The notes under the pieces were generated by a model. That model was not told where the DNA came from. It did no database searches and saw only the letters and a list, made by a program, of their open reading frames with translations. The position numbers were made by a program, and so were the translations under genes. Shown here in pieces: positions 1 through 5,959 of a DNA stretch of 5,959 bases. The number at the start of each line of letters is the position of its first letter. Position 1 is the stretch's first letter. The stretch is from Candidatus Zhuqueibacterota bacterium 4484_219 (lineage in GTDB: Bacteria > Zhuqueibacterota > JdFR-76 > 4484-219). Location: positions 1 through 5,959 of the forward strand of contig MZGM01000093.1 of assembly GCA_002085035.1 (NCBI GenBank), read 5' to 3'.

Positions 1-1
1 T

Positions 2-961
2 CAGGATCCACGTTTCAATCCCGAAATTGATAGAAAAACCGGGTATCGTACTCGAAATATTTTGTGCGTTCCCATGCGCAACAAATTGGGGGAGGTTGTA
101 GGGGTATTTCAAGTATTAAACAAGTTGGATGGGGCTTTTACCGATGATGATGTGGAAATGCTGTTGTTGATCTCGACGATTGCAGCAAGTCAGATTGAAA
201 ATGCTCAACTTTATGAGGAGCAACGGAAAACTTTTAACAGTTTGATTGAAACGTTAGCCTCCACTATTGATGCACGGGATCCTCTTACCGCAGGCCATTC
301 CCGACGTATCATGCTCTATGCTGATGAAATTGCCAAGTTGGCTAATTTTTCGATAGAAGAACGAGAAATACTTCGTACTGCTGCTTTACTACATGATATT
401 GGCAAGATTGGAGTACGAGAAAGCATCTTGACTAAAAAAAGCAAGCTTACTCCCAGTGAGTACGAACACATTAAGAGTCACGTGGTCTACACCCGAGCAA
501 TTCTGAAGAAGATCCATTTCTCTTGGAAATTTCGCCAGGTTCCCCAGATCGCCTCCTCTCACCATGAAAAAATGAATGGTAGCGGCTATCCGGAGGGTCT
601 CAAAGGAGATGCTATCCCCGTAGGAGGGCGGATCTTGGCGATTGCCGACTTATTTGATGCTCTCACTTCTAAACGGCATTACGCCGATCGAATGAAGTTT
701 GAGAAAGTAGTTCAAATTTTGGAACAAGGCGCTGATTTGGAGTATGATGCTGAATTAATCGAAGCATTCAAGAGAATTCCATTAGATCGCCTGGTGTTAA
801 TTCTTGAAGATGAGAATTCTCAGCATTTGTCCCAAGACGACCTCCATTTCCTTAGCCACTATACTTTGAACGACCTGGTGCAAACACTTCAGAATAGTAA
901 TTTCCCAAAAGATCAACTATTTGTTCAAACTTTCATGAAGTACTATTTTAGGCAGTATTGA
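2..961 (+). CDS. GAF domain / HD-GYP domain protein, probable cyclic-di-GMP phosphodiesterase (5' partial)
   Basis: The frame is open from the first complete codon at base 2, so the true start lies upstream; the TTG at 62 is not a credible start because the GAF fold continues through it. The first 70 or so visible residues are the end of a GAF sensor domain (TGYRTRN, then CVPM, then GVFQVLNK). A helical linker rich in E and Q follows, then a complete HD-GYP domain. Counting from base 62, the metal-site pattern is visible: H79, H111-D112 followed by IGKIG, H140, H167-H168, G175-Y176-P177 and D196 in ADLFDALTSKR. HD-GYP proteins with this set hydrolyse cyclic di-GMP to pGpG or GMP in the cytoplasm, and the GAF domain would control activity by a ligand that cannot be named here. 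About 60 residues follow the conserved core and match nothing I recognise. Family call is firm; activity is inferred. Confidence 0.93.
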   Translation, partial: QDPRFNPEIDRKTGYRTRNILCVPMRNKLGEVVGVFQVLNKLDGAFTDDDVEMLLLISTIAASQIENAQLYEEQRKTFNSLIETLASTIDARDPLTAGHSRRIMLYADEIAKLANFSIEEREILRTAALLHDIGKIGVRESILTKKSKLTPSEYEHIKSHVVYTRAILKKIHFSWKFRQVPQIASSHHEKMNGSGYPEGLKGDAIPVGGRILAIADLFDALTSKRHYADRMKFEKVVQILEQGADLEYDAELIEAFKRIPLDRLVLILEDENSQHLSQDDLHFLSHYTLNDLVQTLQNSNFPKDQLFVQTFMKYYFRQY

Positions 962-1071
962 TGGATGAAAGGAAGGGGTTTTTCAAACCGGAGAAGATTG
1001 GGCTCCAGAGAGTTCCCTGCGGTGCGCTTGATACTCGAGCCAGAAATCGACCAAAATCGAAAATCAAATAA
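961..1071 (+). CDS. possible 36-residue small protein, doubtful
   Basis: An ATG shares its A with the TGA stop of the HD-GYP gene (TGATG), a layout typical of translational coupling. The frame runs 36 codons to TAA at 1069-1071. The product is basic, begins MDERKGFFKPEKIG, has one cysteine and ends in lysine-rich sequence. I recognise no family. Against it: a second frame from ATG 965 is open for 37 codons over the same bases, no clear Shine-Dalgarno precedes it, and a 36-codon frame arises easily by chance. It could equally be plain intergenic DNA or the remnant of a longer gene. Confidence 0.2.
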   Translation: MDERKGFFKPEKIGLQRVPCGALDTRARNRPKSKIK

Positions 1072-1081
1072 CCAGTGAATC

Positions 1082-1468
1082 ATGGAAAAGAAAATACTTG
1101 CTACCGAAGCAGCTCCCAGAGCCATTGGCCCGTACAGTCAAGGGGTTGTTGCTTCTGGGAGATTGATTTTTACCGCTGGTCAGATTGCCATCGATCCAGA
1201 AGTTGGTGAAGTGGTGAAGGGGGATATCCGTGCTCAAACAAGGCAAGTGTTGGAAAATCTGCGCACCATTTTAAAAAGTGTTGGCGCTGATCTTGGCAAC
1301 GTGGTCAAAACCACAGTATTTCTTGCGGATATGAACGACTTTGCGGCGATGAATGAGGTCTATGCAGAATATTTCGCTGCCCAATGCCCGGCACGCTCAA
1401 CCGTGGAAGTTTCGCGTTTGCCTAAGGATGTTAAGGTTGAAATCGAATGCATCGCTGTGATTGATTAA
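1082..1468 (+). CDS. ridA: RidA family enamine/imine deaminase
   Basis: This 128-residue protein has the usual length of the RidA (YjgF/YER057c/UK114) family and aligns along its whole length. Visible signatures are IGPYSQ at residues 15-20, TAGQ at 31-34, the VVKTTVFLADMNDF stretch near 74-87, and the C-terminal block PARSTVEVSRLPKD followed by VKVEIE. R105 matches the catalytic arginine of true RidA enzymes, and Y18 and E120 are also kept. RidA hydrolyses reactive enamines and imines such as 2-aminoacrylate, made by PLP enzymes, to the ketoacid and ammonia; it works as a cytosolic trimer. The ATG at 1082 gives the family's normal N-terminus, although only a weak GTGA-like ribosome site precedes it. 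The gap to the HD-GYP gene is 120 bases and 43 bases separate it from the preferred start of the next gene. Assignment is based on whole-length similarity. Confidence 0.95.
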   Translation: MEKKILATEAAPRAIGPYSQGVVASGRLIFTAGQIAIDPEVGEVVKGDIRAQTRQVLENLRTILKSVGADLGNVVKTTVFLADMNDFAAMNEVYAEYFAAQCPARSTVEVSRLPKDVKVEIECIAVID

Positions 1469-1511
1469 TATAGGCAGTTATTTAGACTTGGCCAATAGGG
1501 CTTTCGTAATC

Positions 1512-2027
1512 ATGAACCTGATTGACAGATGGGAAAAAGAAAGATTGAAAAAATGGAGTAAATTTATTATTTTTATATTGACAGCTCAATTTTTTTTGAA
1601 TGGAATAATTAATATCAAGACTTGCGCGGCTCAAAAGATTAACCAAGGTGGAATAAGTGATTCTGTTCAAATTAAGAAGGCGAAAAGTCCCACTGGTGCA
1701 ATGCTGCGCTCGCTACTTTTCCCCGGCGGAGGCCAGCTCTACAATGGTAAATGGCTCAAAGCAGGACTGCTTTTCGTAACCGAAACCGGACTGATAGTCA
1801 ATGCACTGTACTGGGATCATCAAACCAAGAAGGTAGCCAATGCCTGGGATCGGGATTTTTGTCGCAACAACCGCAATCTTTCCATCTGGTGGCTGGCAGG
1901 GGTTGTGTTATTAAGTATGGGCGACGCTTATGTTGATGCCCATCTTGCTAACTTCGATGTTAGTCCTGATTTGAGTAAAGGCATTTGGATGTTAGAAGTA
2001 AAAAGTAAGTTGGTTTGGAAGCGGTAA
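1512..2027 (+). CDS. DUF5683-type envelope protein
   Basis: From ATG 1512 the product is 171 residues. A TTG at 1461 would add 17 residues and overlap ridA; I prefer the ATG because it leaves a basic stretch followed by a hydrophobic run (about residues 13-36) and a CAAQ site resembling a Sec signal peptide, or an N-terminal anchor. The mature part carries the DUF5683 pattern: a small-residue hairpin FPGGGQLYNGKWLKAG at about 70-84, a hydrophobic helix (85-100), a short polar loop with charged and Asn residues, a second hydrophobic helix at 124-138, then DAYVDAHLANFDVSPDL at 138-154. The family is frequent in Bacteroidota and related phyla; its biochemical role is not known to me, and membrane or envelope location is inferred from the helices. 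The stop is one base before the next gene's ATG, so the two are probably co-translated. Confidence 0.72.
   Translation: MNLIDRWEKERLKKWSKFIIFILTAQFFLNGIINIKTCAAQKINQGGISDSVQIKKAKSPTGAMLRSLLFPGGGQLYNGKWLKAGLLFVTETGLIVNALYWDHQTKKVANAWDRDFCRNNRNLSIWWLAGVVLLSMGDAYVDAHLANFDVSPDLSKGIWMLEVKSKLVWKR
2017..2021 (+). promoter_or_regulatory. ribosome binding site for the DUF2279-like gene
   Basis: GGAAG lies seven bases before the ATG at 2029 and inside the last codons of the preceding gene. It supports that start and the view that the two genes are translated as a pair. Confidence 0.5.
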
Positions 2028-2028
2028 G

Positions 2029-2430
2029 ATGTTTTTGTTCAAATACTTTTTTCTCTTGCTTGCATTGTGGAGTCTTGTGTACGTTCAAATTGGCATGGCG
2101 GGCGAGAAGAGTGCTAAAACTGAGTTTCAGCAACGTTTGCTTTCTCCAAAATCAACGGCTGATTCTTGGTTCGGAGAGGATAAATTCAAACACTTGATGG
2201 CCAGTGCCTTGATTGTTGGATTAAGTTACAATATTGCCCGTTATGATTTTCACAACCCCAAGCCGAATGCGGTAATGCTGGGGTGTGGAATTTCTATTAG
2301 CGCCGGGATTACAAAGGAAATCTGGGACCTGTATCGTCCCGGTGGTATTCCCAGTTATCGTGATCTGATTGCCGACATAGTAGGGGTGGCAGTAGGTGTT
2401 TTCTTGATGACTGAAACGGTAAGATGGTAA
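2029..2430 (+). CDS. DUF2279 / YfiM-like exported protein
   Basis: The 133-residue product starts with a clear signal peptide or anchor (FLFKYFFLLLALWSLVYV, ending near MAGEKS). The body has the YfiM/DUF2279 signature: DSWFGEDKFKHLMAS at 45-59, a hydrophobic segment to about 68, a glycine-rich second segment with KEIWD at 96-100, and SYRDLIAD at 109-116 followed by a third hydrophobic stretch VGVAVGVFLM. E. coli YfiM is described as a predicted periplasmic lipoprotein; here no lipobox cysteine is seen, so this form is more likely a small membrane or periplasmic protein. Function is unknown. The gene begins one base after the DUF5683-type gene and has a good ribosome site, so both probably act in the envelope. 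The family call rests on the D-W-G-DK-KH and S-x-x-DL-AD spacing. Confidence 0.68.
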   Translation: MFLFKYFFLLLALWSLVYVQIGMAGEKSAKTEFQQRLLSPKSTADSWFGEDKFKHLMASALIVGLSYNIARYDFHNPKPNAVMLGCGISISAGITKEIWDLYRPGGIPSYRDLIADIVGVAVGVFLMTETVRW

Positions 2431-2473
2431 TTAATATCCGAGAATTGCTATTTCTGAATTTTTGGTATTGAGA

Positions 2474-3907
2474 ATGTACGACATTATGATTATCGATGAC
2501 AAACCTCGCGAAAACTGTGGTATTGTTGGTATTTATGGCCATTCAGAAGCGGCTCAGTTGGCCTATCTGAGTTTGTATGCCTTACAACATCGGGGGCAGG
2601 AAAGTGCTGGCATTGTTTCATCTGATGGAGAAAATGTGTACCGCGTAGCAGGTATGGGGTTGGTCAATGACGTTTTTGCAGATGTTCAAAAACTCAAGCG
2701 TTTAAAGGGGAACATTGCTATTGGCCATAATCGCTACTCTACTGCTGGTGCTTCTCAGCCAATGAATGTTCAACCGCTACTGGTGAGGTGTAAAGAGGGG
2801 CCTTTGGGGATTGCCCATAACGGCAATTTGGTAAATTATCGTCAGATACGGCGTCAACTGGAAGCCAAGGGTTCAATCTTCCAAACCACAAGCGACAGCG
2901 AAGTTATTTTACATCTGACGGCTCGATCGCCAGCGCCAACCATAGAACAACGACTATTGGACGCACTTTCCCAGGTACGCGGTGCTTATTCTTTGGTATT
3001 TATTACCCTTAACAAATTGATAATAGCCCGTGATCCTCATGGAGTTCGGCCATTATCACTGGGACGTTTAGGGGACGCCTGGATTGCTGCATCTGAATCG
3101 TGCGCAATGGACTTGCTTGGTGCTAAATATTTGAGAGATGTTGAACCCGGAGAATTCTTGGCTATTAATAATGAGGGTCTAACCTCTTATCGTATTGGCG
3201 AAGTTGTTCAACCTGCGCATTGTATTTTTGAGCTTGTCTATTTTTCTCGACCCGATAGCCGTGTTTGTGGTGAGTGTGTCGACAAAGCTCGGCGTAAGAT
3301 GGGTAAAAATTTGGCTCTGGAACATCCGGCCGATGCTGATATCGTCATTAGTGTGCCAGACTCCAGCAATACCGCTGCTATCGGCTATTCTCGGCGCTCT
3401 AATATTAAATTCGATATCGGCTTGATTCGTAACCACTACATAGGTCGAACTTTTATCCAACCAATCCAGAGCATTCGTGATTTTAACGTGCGGGTCAAAT
3501 TCAACCCCGTGGAAGGTGTCCTAAAGGGACGTCGGATAGTGATTGTGGAAGATTCTATTGTGCGAGGGACTACTCTTAAACATCTTACCCGCATGCTTCG
3601 CAAAGCAGGAGCCAAAGAGGTGCATATCCGTGTGTCCTCCCCACCAATTCGCTTCCCTTGTTTTTATGGGATGGATTTTCCTACTAAAGATGAGGTCATT
3701 GCATCCCATAACTCAGTGGAGCAAATCCGTCGCTACCTGGAGGTAGACAGTTTAGGTTATCTTTCTTTGGAAGGACTGTTGGCTTCGGTACCGAATGAAG
3801 GACGTGGTTATTGCACCGCGTGTTTCAATGGTGAGTATCCTATCCCTATCGATGAAAAAGTTGAAAAATTGGACATTGAGAAAGAAGTGAAAACTGTAGA
3901 ACTTTAA
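2474..3907 (+). CDS. purF: amidophosphoribosyltransferase, iron-sulfur type
   Basis: This enzyme makes 5-phosphoribosylamine from PRPP and glutamine, the first committed step of purine synthesis, in the cytosol. From ATG 2474 it is 477 residues, near the B. subtilis length. The N-terminal half is a class II glutamine amidotransferase: nucleophile C15 in ENCGIVGIYG, then LQHRGQESAG, GHNRYST and AHNGNL. The C-terminal half is the phosphoribosyltransferase with the PRPP loop VIVEDSIVRGTT near 356-367. Numbered from the nucleophile as 1, cysteines fall at 236, 382, 433 and 436, the same positions as the [4Fe-4S] ligands of B. subtilis PurF, so a cluster and a cleaved propeptide are expected. ATG 2486 would shorten the propeptide to 10 residues and a TTG at 2462 would lengthen it to 18; no Shine-Dalgarno decides between them. 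An additional CGEC pair follows SRPDSRV. No other pur gene is present in the window. Confidence 0.97.
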   Translation: MYDIMIIDDKPRENCGIVGIYGHSEAAQLAYLSLYALQHRGQESAGIVSSDGENVYRVAGMGLVNDVFADVQKLKRLKGNIAIGHNRYSTAGASQPMNVQPLLVRCKEGPLGIAHNGNLVNYRQIRRQLEAKGSIFQTTSDSEVILHLTARSPAPTIEQRLLDALSQVRGAYSLVFITLNKLIIARDPHGVRPLSLGRLGDAWIAASESCAMDLLGAKYLRDVEPGEFLAINNEGLTSYRIGEVVQPAHCIFELVYFSRPDSRVCGECVDKARRKMGKNLALEHPADADIVISVPDSSNTAAIGYSRRSNIKFDIGLIRNHYIGRTFIQPIQSIRDFNVRVKFNPVEGVLKGRRIVIVEDSIVRGTTLKHLTRMLRKAGAKEVHIRVSSPPIRFPCFYGMDFPTKDEVIASHNSVEQIRRYLEVDSLGYLSLEGLLASVPNEGRGYCTACFNGEYPIPIDEKVEKLDIEKEVKTVEL

Positions 3908-3948
3908 CCAGAAGTCCAAACTGACCTGTAGCTAAAAGGTTTTACCTG

Positions 3949-4965
3949 ATGCGGAAAAAAATTAAGCTCCTGGATTACATTTTTCTCATGCGTCCCGTGC
4001 TATTTTATCCGGTATGGACTGTCTTTTTAGCGGGATATATTTGTGGTATTAGGATAAACTCTGGTGGGAGTGGAAATCTTATTTTGTGGCAGCAAGTAAA
4101 CAGTTTGTCTAAATCGCCAGTAACCTTCTTTATTATTCTTTTCGCCTATACTTCTTTGATGGGTGCGGTGTTCATTATTAATCAATTGACGGATGTAAAA
4201 TCAGACCAAAAGAATAATAAACTGTTTTTGATTGCTAACGGCTACGTTGGGCAAACAGAAGCGATTATTGAAGCAATTCTGCTTGGAAGTTTAGCTCTGG
4301 TGACTGGATTCGTGACTCACTGGTTACTTGGGTTGTGTTTTGTGGTGGCATTATTAATTACCGGAATATTGTACAGCTCACCGCCTTTCTTGTGGAAAGA
4401 TCGTCCCTTGTGCGGTTTAGTAGTCAATCTCAGCGGAGGATTTTTGACATTTCTCTCAGGATGGTTGCTTCAGATGTACCTTTCTAACAACCTAAACTGG
4501 AAAATGTTAATTGAAAATATTGCTGTAAAACCGAGTATGTTTGTTCAGGCTTTGCCATATATTTTCGCTATTGGATCAGTGTATTTTTTAACTACCGTCA
4601 CCGATGCTCAGGGAGATCGCAGCACAGGTAAGGTTACTTTTGCAGTGAGATACGGGACTAAGATTACGTTAAGCTATGCCTTGATTTTTGAAATCTCATC
4701 TTTAATTTTAGCCATAATATTGCGTGACATTGTTATCTTATTACCTGCCCTTTTTGCCTTACCGTTGTTTATTAGGGCCTATTGGAAACAAGATTTGACT
4801 ACTGTGATTCAATCAACGCGGTTATCAATTTTGTTTCTTTCCCTGGTTATAGCAATCTATTTCCCTCTGTATTTTCTTTTGATTTTTGGGGTTTATTTTC
4901 TTTCCAAGTGGTATTATCAAGTACGTTTTAATTTAGATTATCCAACCCTATCCGCAATATCATAG
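3949..4965 (+). CDS. UbiA-superfamily membrane prenyltransferase
   Basis: The 338-residue protein is strongly hydrophobic with about nine likely membrane helices (roughly 12-32, 58-78, 105-124, 126-143, 155-176, 200-217, 240-276, 292-320). Both Asp-rich, Mg-prenyl diphosphate motifs of UbiA enzymes are present: NQLTDVKSD at 78-86 and DAQGDRSTGK at 219-228, followed by VRYG. The loop YSSPPFLWKDRP at 142-153 is also typical. Such enzymes transfer a polyprenyl chain from its diphosphate to an aromatic ring, a glyceryl phosphate or a tetrapyrrole. The acceptor cannot be read here. The first motif has NQ instead of the more common ND, as in homogentisate-prenyltransferase-like members, and the usual KPxRP after it is replaced by NNKLFLIANG. 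Eleven bases separate it from the ferredoxin gene; the reductase beyond suggests the attached chain is later saturated. AAAAGG at 3934-3939 is a plausible ribosome site. Confidence 0.9.
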   Translation: MRKKIKLLDYIFLMRPVLFYPVWTVFLAGYICGIRINSGGSGNLILWQQVNSLSKSPVTFFIILFAYTSLMGAVFIINQLTDVKSDQKNNKLFLIANGYVGQTEAIIEAILLGSLALVTGFVTHWLLGLCFVVALLITGILYSSPPFLWKDRPLCGLVVNLSGGFLTFLSGWLLQMYLSNNLNWKMLIENIAVKPSMFVQALPYIFAIGSVYFLTTVTDAQGDRSTGKVTFAVRYGTKITLSYALIFEISSLILAIILRDIVILLPALFALPLFIRAYWKQDLTTVIQSTRLSILFLSLVIAIYFPLYFLLIFGVYFLSKWYYQVRFNLDYPTLSAIS

Positions 4966-4967
4966 TC

Positions 4968-4972
4968 GGAGG
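4968..4972 (+). promoter_or_regulatory. strong Shine-Dalgarno for the ferredoxin gene
   Basis: GGAGG stands four bases before the ATG at 4977 and two bases after the stop of the UbiA gene. It is the best ribosome site in the window and confirms that the short ferredoxin frame is a real gene. Confidence 0.8.
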
Positions 4973-4976
4973 TTTT

Positions 4977-5150
4977 ATGATTCGGGTTAAAGATGACAGC
5001 TGTGATTTTTGTGGAGTTTGTGTTTCAGTATGTCCTACTGATGCCATCGAGTTGCGAGAATCAGTTTTAATTATTGATGAAGAAAAATGCACCGAATGCC
5101 AAAACTGTGTTTACGTGTGTCCGATTGAGACTCTGGAGTATGTGTCATGA
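4977..5150 (+). CDS. 2x[4Fe-4S] ferredoxin, 57 residues
   Basis: The small protein holds two complete cluster motifs of the CxxCxxCxxxCP form: CDFCGVCVSVCP at residues 9-20 and CTECQNCVYVCP at 38-49. Each is followed by a short acidic stretch (TDAIEL, IETLEY), the normal clostridial-type ferredoxin repeat. Length of 57 is typical for this minimal fold. It should carry single electrons at low potential in the cytoplasm. The preferred partner is the flavoprotein encoded next, whose ATG overlaps this gene's TGA by four bases (ATGA). In Methanosarcina, a ferredoxin is known to supply electrons to geranylgeranyl reductase, which gives the pairing a precedent; that this ferredoxin does the same here is inferred from the layout. 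Confidence 0.93.
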   Translation: MIRVKDDSCDFCGVCVSVCPTDAIELRESVLIIDEEKCTECQNCVYVCPIETLEYVS

Positions 5151-5959
5151 GAGAAGCTTATGATGTAATAGTGGTGGGGGCTGGGCCGGCCGGTTCTGTG
5201 GCTGCTTGCCATGCGGCTCAAGGTGGTGCTAAGGTACTTCTGCTGGAAAAAGATCGTGATATCGGTGTCCCGGTACGGTGTGCTGAGGGTGTGGGTGATG
5301 CTGGGCTCCGATTGGTTGTGGAACCTAAACCAGAATGGATTTACACTAAAATCGAAGGCGTCAATTTGATTGCTCCTAACGGTATGAGAGTCCGCCTGCA
5401 GGACCAAAAATTTGGCTACGTTCTTAACCGTAAGATTTTCGATAATTATCTGGCTGAAAAAGCTGCTCGTGCTGGAACTGAGATTCGTACTAAAGCTTAT
5501 GTGGACGGTTTACTGTTTGAAGATGATTACGTGGCAGGAGTTACTGTACAGAATCTTGGGAAACGCTATTCAATACGTGCTAAAATAGTGATCGGAGCCG
5601 ATGGGGTTGAGTCGCGTGTCGGTCGTTGGGCTGGTATTAATACCCAATTGAAGCTTGTAGACCTTGAAACCTGTGTGCAGGTTACTATGGTTAATGTAGA
5701 GGTTGATTCACATTATTGTGATTTTTATTTCTCTCGCCAAATAGCTCCCGGAGGCTATGCCTGGGTATTTCCTAAGGGTGAAGGGATAGCCAATATTGGT
5801 TTAGGTGTTTCTGGTGAATATGCCCGTCAACATTCACCACTTTATTATCTAAATCGTTTTGTGGAGAAATATTTCCCGAATGGGGCAATATTAACTACTT
5901 CTATCGGAGGGGTTCCAGTAACTGCTACTTTAAAGCCGTTGACAACCAATGGCTTAATG
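5147..5959 (+). CDS. geranylgeranyl reductase family FAD-dependent oxidoreductase (3' partial)
   Basis: The first 271 residues are in the window; the family runs near 390-400, so about a third is missing. The N-terminal Rossmann site is intact: VIVVGAGPAGS at 7-17 and E34 at the end of the second strand. VPVRCAEG at 41-48 carries the cysteine (C45) that archaeal geranylgeranyl reductases keep near the flavin. Next come the IGADGVESRVGRWAG segment (149-163) and the family block PGGYAWVFPKGEGIANIGLG at 201-220. The GDA FAD motif expected soon after the last visible residues lies outside. These enzymes reduce isolated double bonds of polyprenyl chains on archaeal ether lipids, (bacterio)chlorophyll or menaquinone. 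The overlap with the ferredoxin gene and the nearby UbiA gene point to reduction of a chain attached by UbiA. Substrate is inferred, and related flavoproteins of other function cannot be fully excluded. Confidence 0.9.
   Translation, partial: MREAYDVIVVGAGPAGSVAACHAAQGGAKVLLLEKDRDIGVPVRCAEGVGDAGLRLVVEPKPEWIYTKIEGVNLIAPNGMRVRLQDQKFGYVLNRKIFDNYLAEKAARAGTEIRTKAYVDGLLFEDDYVAGVTVQNLGKRYSIRAKIVIGADGVESRVGRWAGINTQLKLVDLETCVQVTMVNVEVDSHYCDFYFSRQIAPGGYAWVFPKGEGIANIGLGVSGEYARQHSPLYYLNRFVEKYFPNGAILTTSIGGVPVTATLKPLTTNGLM

Noticed and set aside
965..1078. 37-codon frame from ATG 965 ending three bases before ridA
   Set aside because: It is an alternative reading of the same gap as the 36-codon frame, is arginine-rich without pattern and has no ribosome site.
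962..1081. Promoter for ridA
   Set aside because: TTGATA near 1028 resembles a -35 box, but no -10 or Bacteroidota-type TAnnTTTG element is found at the right distance.
1461..1511. TTG start for the DUF5683-type protein overlapping ridA
   Set aside because: The extra 17 residues do not resemble a family N-terminus and put the signal-like segment far from the start; ATG 1512 fits better, though not proven.
3179..3460. 93-codon reverse-strand open frame and a 76-codon forward frame at 3195-3425
   Set aside because: Both are inside purF in other frames, where the purF frame has conserved residues throughout.
3937..3947. Small inverted repeat AGGT-TTT-ACCT over the ribosome site of the UbiA gene
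   Set aside because: A four-base stem is too short to claim as a regulatory hairpin.
5111..5407. 98-codon reverse-strand open frame
   Set aside because: It lies antisense to the ferredoxin end and the flavin-binding part of the reductase, both with unmistakable motifs; its translation resembles no protein.

Overview
The window carries seven protein genes and one doubtful 36-codon reading frame, all on the + strand. They are tightly packed: the largest gap is 120 bases. Both ends are cut inside genes, a GAF/HD-GYP signalling protein on the left and a geranylgeranyl-reductase-family flavoprotein on the right. No RNA gene, mobile element, CRISPR array or long repeat is visible.

The organism looks like a bacterium of the FCB superphylum or a nearby candidate phylum (Calditrichaeota, KSB1, Zixibacteria, Marinimicrobia or Cloacimonadota type). 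This is an inference. It rests on the DUF5683-type protein, which is common in that group, on moderate base composition, and on a low-potential ferredoxin paired with a prenyl reductase, which suggests anaerobic or microaerobic life. The sequence alone does not fix the phylum.

Layout from left to right: (1) the C-terminal part of a GAF plus HD-GYP protein, probably a cyclic-di-GMP phosphodiesterase; (2) a 120-base gap with a possible 36-codon frame that overlaps the stop codon as TGATG; (3) ridA, an enamine/imine deaminase; (4) a DUF5683-type envelope protein; (5) a DUF2279/YfiM-like envelope protein that starts one base after it; (6) purF, a Bacillus-type iron-sulfur amidophosphoribosyltransferase with a short propeptide; (7) a UbiA-superfamily membrane prenyltransferase; (8) a 57-residue two-cluster ferredoxin with a strong Shine-Dalgarno; (9) a FAD-dependent geranylgeranyl reductase family protein that overlaps the ferredoxin by 4 bases and runs off the right edge.

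The part most worth following is the UbiA - ferredoxin - reductase block (3949-5959). The gaps of 11 bases and -4 bases imply one co-translated unit. A simple reading is that UbiA attaches a polyprenyl chain to an acceptor in the membrane, and the flavoprotein then reduces double bonds of that chain with electrons from the ferredoxin. The product could be a partly saturated quinone, a prenylated ether lipid or another isoprenoid, and the window does not decide. The left half is a mix of housekeeping (ridA, purF), signalling and envelope genes with no obvious common pathway.
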